Assembly (NCBI GenBank): GCA_963818985.1
Contig: CAWFUJ010000003.1
Span: 4,047-68,046 of the forward strand
Reading direction: 5' to 3'
From: JAFEDN01 sp963818985
Lineage (GTDB): Bacteria; Pseudomonadota; Gammaproteobacteria; Coxiellales; Coxiellaceae
DNA length: 64,000 nt
The notes below the pieces were generated by a model, which was not told the DNA's origin, made no database searches, and saw only the letters and a list, made by a program, of their open reading frames with translations. Made by a program: the position numbers and the translations under genes. Positions 18,762 to 27,659 of this stretch are shown here, one piece after another (within the stretch, counting starts at the first letter, position 1; every line of letters starts with the position of its first letter).

Positions 18762-19594
18762 GTAGAGATCCTTATTTGCCTTATACCGCGCAAATTATCC
18801 AACGCCGCCAGGAAACGAGGGATATCTTTACTCTTGCGTTGCGGTTAAACGATGAAAAGGCTCATGAAGATTATCACTTTCAATCGGGTCAATTTAACAT
18901 GCTTTATTTATTTGGAGTCGGTGAAGTGGCCATTTCAATTGCTTCAGATCCGCAGGAAAAAGACTTATATTGCCATACCATTCGGCAGGTGGGACAGGTT
19001 ACTAACGCGCTTGCAAAATTGCGCGAGGGCGATTATTTAGGTGTACGTGGTCCCTACGGCACGGGCTGGCCGTTAGAGCAGGCCGTCGGCAAAGACGTAC
19101 TCATCATTACCGGCGGTTTAGGCTGCGCACCTTCAGTTTCTGCGATTCATTATATCGTTAAACGGCGCTCTCAATACGGCAAATTAATGATACTGCAAGG
19201 CGTCAAGCACAGCGATGATTTATTATTCCGTCAGCAGTATGAGCAATGGTCGCAGTTGCCTAATACTCAGGTATTTTTGGCGGCTAATCAAAGCGGTGCG
19301 CATTGGCCCTGGTTGACAGGTTATGTCACGCAATTTATTCCTGATTTGGTGTTCGACATTGATAATGCTATGGTGATGATGTGTGGCCCTGAAGCCATGA
19401 TGCACGCGGCTCTTCAGCCTTTAATTCAAAAAGGGTTGAGCGATGAAAAAATCTATATCAATATGGAGCGAAATATGGAATGTGCGCTGGGACATTGTGG
19501 ACATTGTCAATTCGGGGGACAGTTTGTTTGCAAGAATGGGCCGGTTTTTTGTTATCCGGTCATTAAAAATTTGTTTGGAAGAAAGGGTTTTTAA
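18758..19594 (+). CDS. hydG: Group 3b-type hydrogenase gamma subunit (HydG), FAD/NAD(P)-binding
   Basis: A 278-residue flavoprotein of the ferredoxin-NADP reductase fold. It has the FAD-contact region FQSGQFNMLYLFGVGEVAIS, the NAD(P) loop VLIITGGLGCAPSVSAIHY, CGPEAMM, and a C-terminal [2Fe-2S] set in CALGHCGHCQFGGQFVC. It couples the hydrogenase to NAD(P)(H). It overlaps hydB and hydD by a few bases. It resembles the B subunit of dihydroorotate dehydrogenase and sulfite reductase AsrB, but context fixes the role. Confidence 0.93.
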   Translation: MSRDPYLPYTAQIIQRRQETRDIFTLALRLNDEKAHEDYHFQSGQFNMLYLFGVGEVAISIASDPQEKDLYCHTIRQVGQVTNALAKLREGDYLGVRGPYGTGWPLEQAVGKDVLIITGGLGCAPSVSAIHYIVKRRSQYGKLMILQGVKHSDDLLFRQQYEQWSQLPNTQVFLAANQSGAHWPWLTGYVTQFIPDLVFDIDNAMVMMCGPEAMMHAALQPLIQKGLSDEKIYINMERNMECALGHCGHCQFGGQFVCKNGPVFCYPVIKNLFGRKGF

Positions 19595-20385
19595 TGCCGA
19601 ATAAATTAACTTTAGCCGTCTATAAATTTGCATCCTGCGATGGATGTCAATTGGCTTTTTTAAATTTGGGCGAAACTTTATTAAAATTGGCCGAATTAGT
19701 CGATATTGTGCATTTTCCGGAAGTAGGCCCGGTAAATCCTCAAGCATTAGCTGACATTGCCTTCGTGGAAGGCAGCATTTCCACTCCTGAACATTTAGAG
19801 CGGATACAGACCATTCGTACCCACAGTCAATATGTAATTACCATTGGCGCTTGCGCCACCGCCGGCGGTATCCAGGCGCTACGCAATTTTGCGGACGCCG
19901 GCGAATGGACTTCGATGATTTATGCTAAACCGGAATATATTAAAACATTAAAGACCTCTACGGCCATCGCTAAACACGTTAAAGTGGATCTTGAATTGTG
20001 GGGCTGTCCTGTCAATAGTGAACAAATTTTATCGGCGGTACGTATTTTACTCCGTCAGGCAACTCCTCGCGTACGTCGTGACAGTGTGTGCATCCAATGC
20101 AAACAAGCGGGAAACGTATGCGTTTTAGTGGCTAAAGGCGAGCCCTGTTTAGGTCCGGTCACTCAAACCGGCTGCGGCGCATTATGCCCCAGTGTGGGAC
20201 GGGATTGTTATGGATGCTATGGTCCGGACGAAAATCCCAACACGGCAAGTCTGGCGCGTCGATTTGCGGGTTTGGGTTTAATGCCATCGGATATTGCCCG
20301 CCGCTTTTTATTCATCAATAATCAAGCACCAGCTTTTCGTGACGCCGGTATCAAAGCGAAGGGAACAGGAACCACTGATGAATAA
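19594..20385 (+). CDS. hydD: Group 3b-type [NiFe] hydrogenase small (delta) subunit HydD
   Basis: A 263-residue small subunit. The proximal cluster ligands are in ASCDGCQLAFLNLGE, IGACATAGGIQAL and LWGCPVNSEQIL. Further cysteines in CIQCKQAGNVCVL and CGALCPSVGRDCYGCYGP bind the remaining clusters. There is no twin-arginine signal, so the enzyme is cytoplasmic, as expected for group 3b. The stop overlaps the start of the large subunit. Confidence 0.95.
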   Translation: MPNKLTLAVYKFASCDGCQLAFLNLGETLLKLAELVDIVHFPEVGPVNPQALADIAFVEGSISTPEHLERIQTIRTHSQYVITIGACATAGGIQALRNFADAGEWTSMIYAKPEYIKTLKTSTAIAKHVKVDLELWGCPVNSEQILSAVRILLRQATPRVRRDSVCIQCKQAGNVCVLVAKGEPCLGPVTQTGCGALCPSVGRDCYGCYGPDENPNTASLARRFAGLGLMPSDIARRFLFINNQAPAFRDAGIKAKGTGTTDE

Positions 20386-21673
20386 CCAAACCATTCGTAT
20401 TGATGTGCCGATTTTAGCGAGAGTGGAAGGCGAAGGCGCACTACACCTTAAAATTCGCGATCAACACATTGAAGAATTAAAATTAAGTATTTATGAACCG
20501 CCGCGATTTTTTGAAAAATTTTTGGAGGGCAGACAACCCAATGAAGTGATTGACGCGGTGGCGCGTATTTGCGGAATTTGCCCGGTAGCCTATCAAATGA
20601 CCGCAGCGCACGCTATCGAAAATATTTTTCAAATAAATCCTGGTCCGTGGGTACGCGAAATGCGGCGTTTATTTTATTGCGGTGAATGGATGGAAAGCCA
20701 TAGCGTGCATATCCACATGCTCGCGGCTCCTGATTTTTTAGGCTATGAATCTGTCACAGCGATGGCTAAAGATCATCCTCATATTGTTGAACGCGGCATG
20801 AAGCTGCATGCTTTGGGTAATGAATTAATGAGTTTATTAGGTAAGCGCTCTGTGCATCCGGTTGGGGCCTGCGTGGGTGGTTTTTATCGTGCACCTGATA
20901 AAGCGGCAGTGGCGATTTTATTAGCGAAATTTGAGCAGTATTTACCTGAAGCAGAAGCACTAGTGAAATGGGCTGCGGGTTTACCGTTGCCGATGATAGA
21001 ACAAGAGTTTATTAGTGTAGCGATGCACCATCCCGATGAATACCCTATTAATCACGGCAATATTGTTTCGAATCGCGGTTTAAAGATTCATAGTAGTCAG
21101 TTTGATGAGCATTTCCGCGAATATCAAGCGCCATACTCTAACGCGCTGCATTGTTTGTTGGATAATCAGCCTTATTTAGTAGGTCCATTAGCGCGAGTCA
21201 ATTTAAATCATCAACTTTTTCCCAAACCTATTCAGACAGTAATGAAGGAAGTAGGTATTCATTGGCCAGCTAAAAATATGTTTTATAGTATTGTCGCCCG
21301 TGCATTAGAAATTTATTACGCCATGATGGAAGCCATTCGGATTATGCGCAATTATCAGGTACCTTCAGCCTCTCGAATAGAGGTGACGCCAGCCTCTGGT
21401 AGCGGATTTTGGTGCACGGAGGCTCCCAGAGGCTTGTTGTGGCAATGTTTTGAATTGAACAACAAGGGTTTAGTTCAATCGGCGCGCATTGTCCCACCGA
21501 CCAGTCAAAATCAGGCACGAATTGAAGAGGATTTACGGGCATCCTTGCAAGCTTTCGGGTTAAATCACGATGAAGAAAAATTACGTTTGCACAGCGAGAA
21601 AACCATACGCAATTACGACCCTTGTATTTCTTGTTCCACGCATTTTTTAAAGTTAAAAGTGGATAGAGAATGA
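20378..21673 (+). CDS. hydA: Group 3b-type [NiFe] hydrogenase large (alpha) subunit HydA
   Basis: A 431-residue catalytic subunit. The four Ni ligands are Cys65 and Cys68 in RICGICPVAYQMTAAHA, and Cys416 and Cys419 in DPCISCSTH. After His422 there is a nine-residue tail (FLKLKVDRE) that the neighbouring protease should remove. I use the ATG at 20,378 (MNNQTIRIDVPILARVEGEG), not the longer frame start at 20,294 inside hydD. The enzyme should reversibly oxidise H2 with NADP(H); some relatives also reduce sulfur. Confidence 0.96.
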   Translation: MNNQTIRIDVPILARVEGEGALHLKIRDQHIEELKLSIYEPPRFFEKFLEGRQPNEVIDAVARICGICPVAYQMTAAHAIENIFQINPGPWVREMRRLFYCGEWMESHSVHIHMLAAPDFLGYESVTAMAKDHPHIVERGMKLHALGNELMSLLGKRSVHPVGACVGGFYRAPDKAAVAILLAKFEQYLPEAEALVKWAAGLPLPMIEQEFISVAMHHPDEYPINHGNIVSNRGLKIHSSQFDEHFREYQAPYSNALHCLLDNQPYLVGPLARVNLNHQLFPKPIQTVMKEVGIHWPAKNMFYSIVARALEIYYAMMEAIRIMRNYQVPSASRIEVTPASGSGFWCTEAPRGLLWQCFELNNKGLVQSARIVPPTSQNQARIEEDLRASLQAFGLNHDEEKLRLHSEKTIRNYDPCISCSTHFLKLKVDRE

Positions 21674-22167
21674 TCATGAATCGAATAGTGGGAGTAGGAT
21701 CGCCGTTTGGTGACGATCAATTAGGTTGGCGAGTCGCTGAATTATTGAAAAAAGAAACTCGACTACAATGGTATTTAGGTGATGCTATAGATATTCAGAT
21801 GAATGACCGGCCTGGGTTGGCATTGGTGGATGCCATGAAAAATGTTAAAAATTTTTATGTAATCGACGCCCTGCAAACTGGGCAGAATCCGGTAGGCCAA
21901 CTTTATCGAATGAATGGCGAATCTCTGGACGCAGACAGTGGATTTTTATCTACGCATGGTTTTGGAATTGCGCAAGCGCTAGCTTTAGCTAAAGCACTCA
22001 ACCAATTGCCTTCTAAAATTGTTATTTATGGTATTGAAATTGGTGAAATAGACTATGCTGCGCCAGGATCTCTCGCAGAAGAGAACTCCATTTTATCTGT
22101 ACCTATCGAAAATGCCTGTCAGGAGTTGGCCCGACAAATGACTCAGGAAATATTAACCCATGCATGA
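21670..22167 (+). CDS. Hydrogenase maturation endopeptidase (HyaD/HycI family)
   Basis: A 165-residue M52-type protease starting RIVGVGSPFGDDQLGW, with the nickel-sensing Asp in GDD, VIDALQTGQNPVG in the middle and FLSTHGFGIAQALALA. It cleaves the C-terminal tail of the large subunit once nickel is inserted. It overlaps hydA by four bases and hypA by eight. Confidence 0.93.
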   Translation: MIMNRIVGVGSPFGDDQLGWRVAELLKKETRLQWYLGDAIDIQMNDRPGLALVDAMKNVKNFYVIDALQTGQNPVGQLYRMNGESLDADSGFLSTHGFGIAQALALAKALNQLPSKIVIYGIEIGEIDYAAPGSLAEENSILSVPIENACQELARQMTQEILTHA

Positions 22168-22507
22168 ACTCTCTTTATGTCGCAGCTTACTGAAAATAAT
22201 TGAAAAAAAATTAGCTGAATTAAATAATCCAGTCTGCCAACGCATCAGAACTATTTGGTTGGAAATCAGCGCAGTGAGTGGGGTAGATGTCGAATCTTTA
22301 CAATTTTATTTTTCTTTAATCATTCAGGGCACAGTAGCTGCGAACGCGGTTTTACAAATTGCAGTGGTTCCAGTGCAGGCTCAATGTTCGATTTGCCGAC
22401 AATGGGTCACTGTTGAGCATTTTTCTCATTGTCCGTCTTGTGGTGTTTATGGTTTAGTGATAGAGCCTGGTCGGGAATTAATGATTAAAAAGATGGAGGT
22501 TGGTTAA
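22160..22507 (+). CDS. hypA: Hydrogenase nickel-insertion protein HypA
   Basis: A 115-residue protein starting MHELSLCRSLL, with nickel-binding His2, and a zinc site formed by CSICRQW and CPSCGVYG. HypA works with HypB to deliver nickel to the large subunit. It has a somewhat longer interval between the start and the zinc site than I can verify against others, but all ligands are present. The stop overlaps hypB. Confidence 0.95.
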   Translation: MHELSLCRSLLKIIEKKLAELNNPVCQRIRTIWLEISAVSGVDVESLQFYFSLIIQGTVAANAVLQIAVVPVQAQCSICRQWVTVEHFSHCPSCGVYGLVIEPGRELMIKKMEVG

Positions 22508-23235
22508 TGTGTGGTATTTGCGGTTGTGATGATCATCACTCTCATTCTCACTCTGATTCTCAAATAGTGAATATTGAACAGAGTATTTTAACGGAGAACG
22601 ATGCTTATGCTGAGAAAAATCGGTGCTATTTTTCTGAAAAGAAAATTTTTACCATCAATCTCGTTTCTAGTCCCGGAGCAGGAAAAACCACGTTGTTAAC
22701 GCAAACTTTAGCCTATTATCAAGATAGTCTATCGATGGCGGTAATCGTTGGAGACCAGCATACTGATCGAGATGTGCAACGCTTGCGGCAAACGGGTGTT
22801 CCTGCCGTACAGATAAACACCGGTAAAATGTGCCATTTGGATGCTCACCACATTCACCATGCGATAGAGGATTTGCCTTTACAGGAACAAAGTATATTGT
22901 GGATTGAAAATGTGGGTAATTTGGTTTGTCCGGCTTTATTTGCTTTGGGCGAAGCTTCCCGGATTGTGCTGTTATCTGTTACGGAGGGTGATGATAAGCC
23001 ACTTAAATATCCGTATATGTTTCAGAATACGGAGTTATTGATCATCAATAAACTGGATTTATTACCGTATGTTAATTTTAAGATCGCCGATTGTATTGAG
23101 TACGCCAGGCGTATTAATCCACATATTCAGATTGTACAAACCACAGCTACGCAAGATCAAGGTATGCAGGAATGGTATCAATGGTTAAACCGGGCTTGTC
23201 TTCAACGGCTCCAGAGCGTTGGCGTATCCAAATAA
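22507..23235 (+). CDS. hypB: Hydrogenase nickel-incorporation GTPase HypB
   Basis: A 242-residue G3E GTPase. The N-terminus MCGICGCDDHHSHSHSDS has the high-affinity metal site CxxCxC and a short His stretch for nickel storage. The P-loop is VSSPGAGKTTLL, with VGDQHTDRDVQRL and the GTP specificity motif NKLDLLP. GTP hydrolysis drives nickel transfer. Its 3' end overlaps hypF by about 55 bases. Confidence 0.96.
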   Translation: MCGICGCDDHHSHSHSDSQIVNIEQSILTENDAYAEKNRCYFSEKKIFTINLVSSPGAGKTTLLTQTLAYYQDSLSMAVIVGDQHTDRDVQRLRQTGVPAVQINTGKMCHLDAHHIHHAIEDLPLQEQSILWIENVGNLVCPALFALGEASRIVLLSVTEGDDKPLKYPYMFQNTELLIINKLDLLPYVNFKIADCIEYARRINPHIQIVQTTATQDQGMQEWYQWLNRACLQRLQSVGVSK

Positions 23236-25445
23236 CGGGCGTTGTTCAAGGGGTTGGATTTCGGCCATTTACTTATCGTTTAGCGCGCGATTTAAATTTG
23301 GCCGGTTGGATTCGTAATGATTCTGCTGGTGTTATTATTGAAATTCAAGGTCATTCTTTAAATGAGTTTCTCAACCGGTTAGAGAAAGAAGCGCCCGCCT
23401 TGGCGCGCCTTGAAAAATTAAGTGCTCACCCGATTCCCGTTAAGAATGAAAAAGAGTTTCAAATTTTACCGAGTTTACGCGGCACGGGTCATACTAAAAT
23501 CTCAGCAGATAGTGGTGTCTGTCAAGATTGTCTCCAGGAATTATTTGACCCTTGCAGCCGTTTTTATCGATATCCATTTATTAACTGCAGCAACTGTGGG
23601 CCTCGATATACTTTAACCACCCATTTGCCCTATGATCGGGTGCAAACAGCTATGGTTGATTTCAAACTGTGTGCAGCTTGTTTAAGCGATTATCATCAAC
23701 CCGCTAACCGCCGTTATCACACCGAATCTATGGCTTGTGGCAGTTGTGGCCCCCAATATCAACAAGCTATCCCTGAGATAGCAGAGATCATTTTAAACGG
23801 TAAAATTATTGCTATTAAGGGATTAGGTGGATATCAATTAATTTGTGATGCCCATCAAATCGAAGCAGTCCGGCAACTGCGCCGACGCAAACATCGCCCA
23901 GAAAAACCCTTGGCGTTAATGGCGTTAAATATAGCCAGCGCTTCTCAACTGGTGACCGTAGATCAATTAGCCGCTGATTGCTTATCGAATTTAGCGAGAC
24001 CTATTGTATTGCTACCTAAGAAAAATCGGGATGGACTGGATAGTATCGCTCCGAAGTTAGCCAGTATTGGTGTGATGTTACCCTCTACACCACTGCATTA
24101 TTTATTATTTTATTATCTCTTGGGTTCGCCCATCACGAACAACTGGCTTGCAGATCCCTGTTCGACAACGTTAGTGGTCACCAGCGCCAATCTCAGCGGA
24201 GAGCCGTTGATTATCGATGACAACGAAGCGATTGAGAAATTATCTTTACTGGCCGATCATATTGTGAGTCATCAGCGCAATATTATCGTTCATGCCGATG
24301 ACTCTGTGATCTCTCTTGTGAAAAATAAACCTCTATTTATTCGACGTGCGCGGGGTTATGTGCCGGAACCCATTTTATTACCGGATGAAGTGCCTGTTAT
24401 TTTAGGTCTTGGTGGCCATTTGAAAAATACTTTTTGTATTACGCGCGGTAAAGAGGCCTTTATTTCTCAGCATATCGGTGATCTTGACAATAGGGCTGGT
24501 ATGCACCGTTATCAGGATACGTTAATGCATCTGTTAAAGATATTGAATGTTAAACCCGATTTTGTCGCCCATGATAACCATCCGGATTTTTATACCACCC
24601 ATATTGCGGAGAACTTGGGTGTTCCAGTTTATTCGGTGCAACATCATCATGCCCATATCGCCAGCGTTGCCGCTGAAAATCATTGGCTTGGGCCGGCGTT
24701 AGGTTTAGCTTTAGATGGTTTTGGCCTGGGTGAAAATCAGCAACATTGGGGTGGGGAACTTCTGCTTTATCAAGGTGCGGTCTGCCGGCGATTAGGCTCC
24801 TTGCGGCCGTTGGCTCAACCCGGAGGAAATCGCGCTGCTCAGGAGCCTTGGCGTATGGCCGCTAGCGCTCTGCACGCCATGGGCAAAAGTGCTGAAATTT
24901 CCCGAAGATTTGGCGATTTTAAATATTGCCGGCAATTAATCACCTTATTGGAACGGCAAATTCATTGTCCACAAACGAGCAGTTGCGGGCGTTTATTTGA
25001 CGCGGTGAGTGCTTTATTGGGAATTTGTTACCAAAATAGCTATGAAGGTCAGGCCGCCATGCAATTAGAATCACTGGTTCGACAACCTGAAATATTGCCG
25101 GATGGTTGGGTGATTGATAATAACCAATTGGATTTATTACCCACTTTACGCTACTTGCTAAACTGTGATTCTGCCAGAGGCGCGGATATTTTTCACGGAA
25201 CTTTGGCCGCCGCTTTAACCGCATGGGTAGGAGGATATGCGAAAGATTATGGAATAACTACCGTTTTGTTGGGTGGGGGCTGTTTTTCAAATCGAATATT
25301 AGTTGAACTCATATTACCCCAATTAATAAGCGCCGGCTTGAATCCTTTGCTACCTAAACAATTACCGCCGAATGATGGCGGCTTATGTTTGGGTCAGATG
25401 TGGGTTGCCACACAAATAGTGGCTGGAGAGTTTTCAATTTATTAA
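23181..25445 (+). CDS. hypF: Carbamoyltransferase HypF
   Basis: HypF makes the carbamoyl group that becomes the CN ligands. Domains in order: acylphosphatase (VVQGVGFRPFTYRLA), two zinc-finger motifs (CQDCLQELFDP with INCSNCGPRY, and CAACLSDYHQP with ACGSCGPQY), a YrdC-like domain (IKGLGGYQLICDA), and a Kae1-like domain (QHHHAHIASVAAENHW, LALDGFGLG). At about 755 residues the length is usual. The start is at 23,172 or 23,181, inside hypB. It closes the operon and converges on the nickel transporter gene with a 12-base overlap. Confidence 0.95.
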   Translation: MVKPGLSSTAPERWRIQITGVVQGVGFRPFTYRLARDLNLAGWIRNDSAGVIIEIQGHSLNEFLNRLEKEAPALARLEKLSAHPIPVKNEKEFQILPSLRGTGHTKISADSGVCQDCLQELFDPCSRFYRYPFINCSNCGPRYTLTTHLPYDRVQTAMVDFKLCAACLSDYHQPANRRYHTESMACGSCGPQYQQAIPEIAEIILNGKIIAIKGLGGYQLICDAHQIEAVRQLRRRKHRPEKPLALMALNIASASQLVTVDQLAADCLSNLARPIVLLPKKNRDGLDSIAPKLASIGVMLPSTPLHYLLFYYLLGSPITNNWLADPCSTTLVVTSANLSGEPLIIDDNEAIEKLSLLADHIVSHQRNIIVHADDSVISLVKNKPLFIRRARGYVPEPILLPDEVPVILGLGGHLKNTFCITRGKEAFISQHIGDLDNRAGMHRYQDTLMHLLKILNVKPDFVAHDNHPDFYTTHIAENLGVPVYSVQHHHAHIASVAAENHWLGPALGLALDGFGLGENQQHWGGELLLYQGAVCRRLGSLRPLAQPGGNRAAQEPWRMAASALHAMGKSAEISRRFGDFKYCRQLITLLERQIHCPQTSSCGRLFDAVSALLGICYQNSYEGQAAMQLESLVRQPEILPDGWVIDNNQLDLLPTLRYLLNCDSARGADIFHGTLAAALTAWVGGYAKDYGITTVLLGGGCFSNRILVELILPQLISAGLNPLLPKQLPPNDGGLCLGQMWVATQIVAGEFSIY

Positions 25446-26138
25446 ACAGATTAATCCAAATGCTCCGGTCGTTAAGCTAAATAACGCAACCGCAGCGCCC
25501 ATGCTTCGTGAAATAATGAGGGAGGCTTTATTGGTTTTGCAAATGATATACGAGACTAATAAACCATTCAGTCCATCTGCAATGATCATTCCAATCATAA
25601 ATACGATGCCGATCAAAAAAGAAAAATAAAAGCCGCCCATGGCTGATGCAGATAAAGAAAATAAAGTGATTTGACTGAAAGTATCAAATGAAATTGCAAA
25701 AATAGCGCCAACGCCTAAAATGGCAATGGATTTATAATGTTTTCCATTAATATAATTCAATACGGATTTTTTGATATTTATTTTATCAGAAAGTTTTGCC
25801 GATTTTTTAAAAATACTACAAAAATTCAATATGCCAAACGCAATTAAAAAGACAATGGATATTAAATTACCAAAGACCTCAAAATGATGAGAGAGTTTGA
25901 ATTGAATTAAACCGCTGCCAATAATACCGCTGAGTAAAGTGACGACCAAGCCATGACCTAAAGAAAATAAAAGACCTGTAAATTTTGATATCTTGATATC
26001 ATTTCTAACTGTTCTAGTCATTGCATCAATAGCCGCCAGATGATCTAAATCAAAACCGTGACGGGCCCCAATAATTAATACTATAAAAATTAGGTAGAAA
26101 CTTGAATGAGCTAGAAAATTGATATTTGAATAATCCAC
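25434..26138 (-). CDS. Nickel/cobalt transporter, NiCoT family
   Basis: A 234-residue membrane protein with the family signature ARHGFDLDHLAAIDAMTR in an early helix and SFDTFSQITLFS in a later one. NiCoT permeases import Ni2+ or Co2+ with high affinity. Next to a full [NiFe] hydrogenase operon, nickel supply is the obvious role. It is shorter than many HoxN/NixA members but has the core helices. It is convergent with hypF. Confidence 0.88.
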   Translation of the reverse strand: MDYSNINFLAHSSFYLIFIVLIIGARHGFDLDHLAAIDAMTRTVRNDIKISKFTGLLFSLGHGLVVTLLSGIIGSGLIQFKLSHHFEVFGNLISIVFLIAFGILNFCSIFKKSAKLSDKINIKKSVLNYINGKHYKSIAILGVGAIFAISFDTFSQITLFSLSASAMGGFYFSFLIGIVFMIGMIIADGLNGLLVSYIICKTNKASLIISRSMGAAVALFSLTTGAFGLICLIN

Positions 26139-26192
26139 AATTTTTCCTATCGTTGTATATATCCCAATTTTTTAGATGATTCTAGCAAATTT

Positions 26193-27515
26193 TTAGAGAT
26201 ACCCCAGTTTTTTTGCCGACTCTAACAGACTATCTTGAAATTGAGGATGAGCTATTTGAATAAGCGCCAGCGCTCTTTCAGCAATAGATTTTCCGCGTAA
26301 ATTGACTATTCCATATTCCGTCGCCACGTAATGGATATCCGCTCTTGGCGCAGTAATTGGCCCATCCAAAGTAGGGACAATACGCGACAATGTCCCATTT
26401 TTTGCGGTGGAATAGGCTGCTAATATAGATTTACCATTTTTAGATAATTGCGCGCCGCGGATAAAATCCAATTGGCCGCCCGGTGCGCTGTATTGTTTGC
26501 CGGAGAAACCTTCAGAGTTGACTTGCCCAGTGAGGTCTATTTGTAAAAAGCTATTAATGGAAATCACATTGTCATTTTGACCAATGATAGACGGATTATT
26601 GACATAATCGACGGGATAAATTTCCATGATGGCGTTATTATTGAGAAAATCATAGACTTTTTTTTCACCTTGCGCGAAAGTATAAACGTTTTTATATTTG
26701 TTAATGTTCTTGTATTTATTGGAGACTGCGCCGGACTCAATTAAGTCGACCAATCCGGAAGTGATTAGTTCAGTGTGTATTCCCAGCCCATGATAATCTC
26801 GGAGTTTTTCGCAGATGGCGTTGGGAACCCCGCCGATTCCAAATTGTAATGTGGCGTGATCGGGTATCAAATCAATAATACGTTCGCTGATTTTATAATC
26901 TAATTCAGTTCCAGATCTAACCGGAACTTCCGGCAATGGCAGGTGACTTTCCACAATCGCTTTGATTTCAGAGATATGCAAACACGAATCGCCAAATACG
27001 CGTGGCATATTAGGATTCACTTCAACGATTAGATTTTTAGCTATTCGCGCCGTTGGAATGGTATAGTCACAATTAGTCCCGCAACTAAATAGACCCGATT
27101 GATCCATAGGAGAAACCATCACCATAAAGGCATCAATTCCTACGCCAGCGATTATTTCTGGAACATTGCTAAAATTAGACGGCGTAAAATAGAGAATTTT
27201 TTTTTGTTGGATTCTTTCTTGTTCAAGCAGTGTTCGTTCGGTTTTGCCGAAAAAAAGCGGATGCGGTTTAATAACGTTCATATGTTCATATTTAAAAATC
27301 GTATTGCGAGAAGCTTGCTCGGAGTGCATGTAGTATACTTTGAGTTCTTCAATTCGTTCAGGGGCGGCGGCATGAATTCTATCTTCCAGCGCTTGGAGCA
27401 ATAGCGGCGGCTCACTGACGGCCATCCCGATTGAAATATTTCCACGTTTCGGGATGCATCGTACCGCCTCCGCTGCGGTCATCAGTTTAGCCTGATATTC
27501 TGTCCGGTAATGCAT
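26193..27515 (-). CDS. Acetyl-CoA hydrolase / CoA-transferase family protein
   Basis: A 440-residue protein of the AbfT/Cat-type acetyl-CoA hydrolase-transferase family. It has MTAAEAVRCIPKRGNISIGM at the N-terminus, LQFGIGGVPNAICEKLRD, HTELITSGLVDLIESGAVSN and a C-terminal YVATEYGIVNLRGKSIAERA. Such enzymes move CoA between acetate and acyl groups such as 4-hydroxybutyrate or succinate. The exact acyl substrate is not readable. Just after the stop (about 26,155-26,190) a degenerate copy of the last codons is repeated. It is part of the metabolic island. Confidence 0.88.
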   Translation of the reverse strand: MHYRTEYQAKLMTAAEAVRCIPKRGNISIGMAVSEPPLLLQALEDRIHAAAPERIEELKVYYMHSEQASRNTIFKYEHMNVIKPHPLFFGKTERTLLEQERIQQKKILYFTPSNFSNVPEIIAGVGIDAFMVMVSPMDQSGLFSCGTNCDYTIPTARIAKNLIVEVNPNMPRVFGDSCLHISEIKAIVESHLPLPEVPVRSGTELDYKISERIIDLIPDHATLQFGIGGVPNAICEKLRDYHGLGIHTELITSGLVDLIESGAVSNKYKNINKYKNVYTFAQGEKKVYDFLNNNAIMEIYPVDYVNNPSIIGQNDNVISINSFLQIDLTGQVNSEGFSGKQYSAPGGQLDFIRGAQLSKNGKSILAAYSTAKNGTLSRIVPTLDGPITAPRADIHYVATEYGIVNLRGKSIAERALALIQIAHPQFQDSLLESAKKLGYL

Positions 27516-27659
27516 TGGCCATCCTTAATAATTGAATTGCCCCGTTTTCTCAGCCAAAATTAATGGAGCAAACTAATTTAGCCATATACTATCCATGAGG
27601 TGAAAAAACGGAGACAAAAGAATAATGACACAAGGATTACTGCCATTTCAATAACCCCC

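Noticed and set aside
27516..27659. Imperfect inverted repeat (CCGTTTTCTCA / TGAAAAAACGG) as a terminator
   Set aside because: Arms are over 50 bases apart with a mismatch; too weak to annotate.
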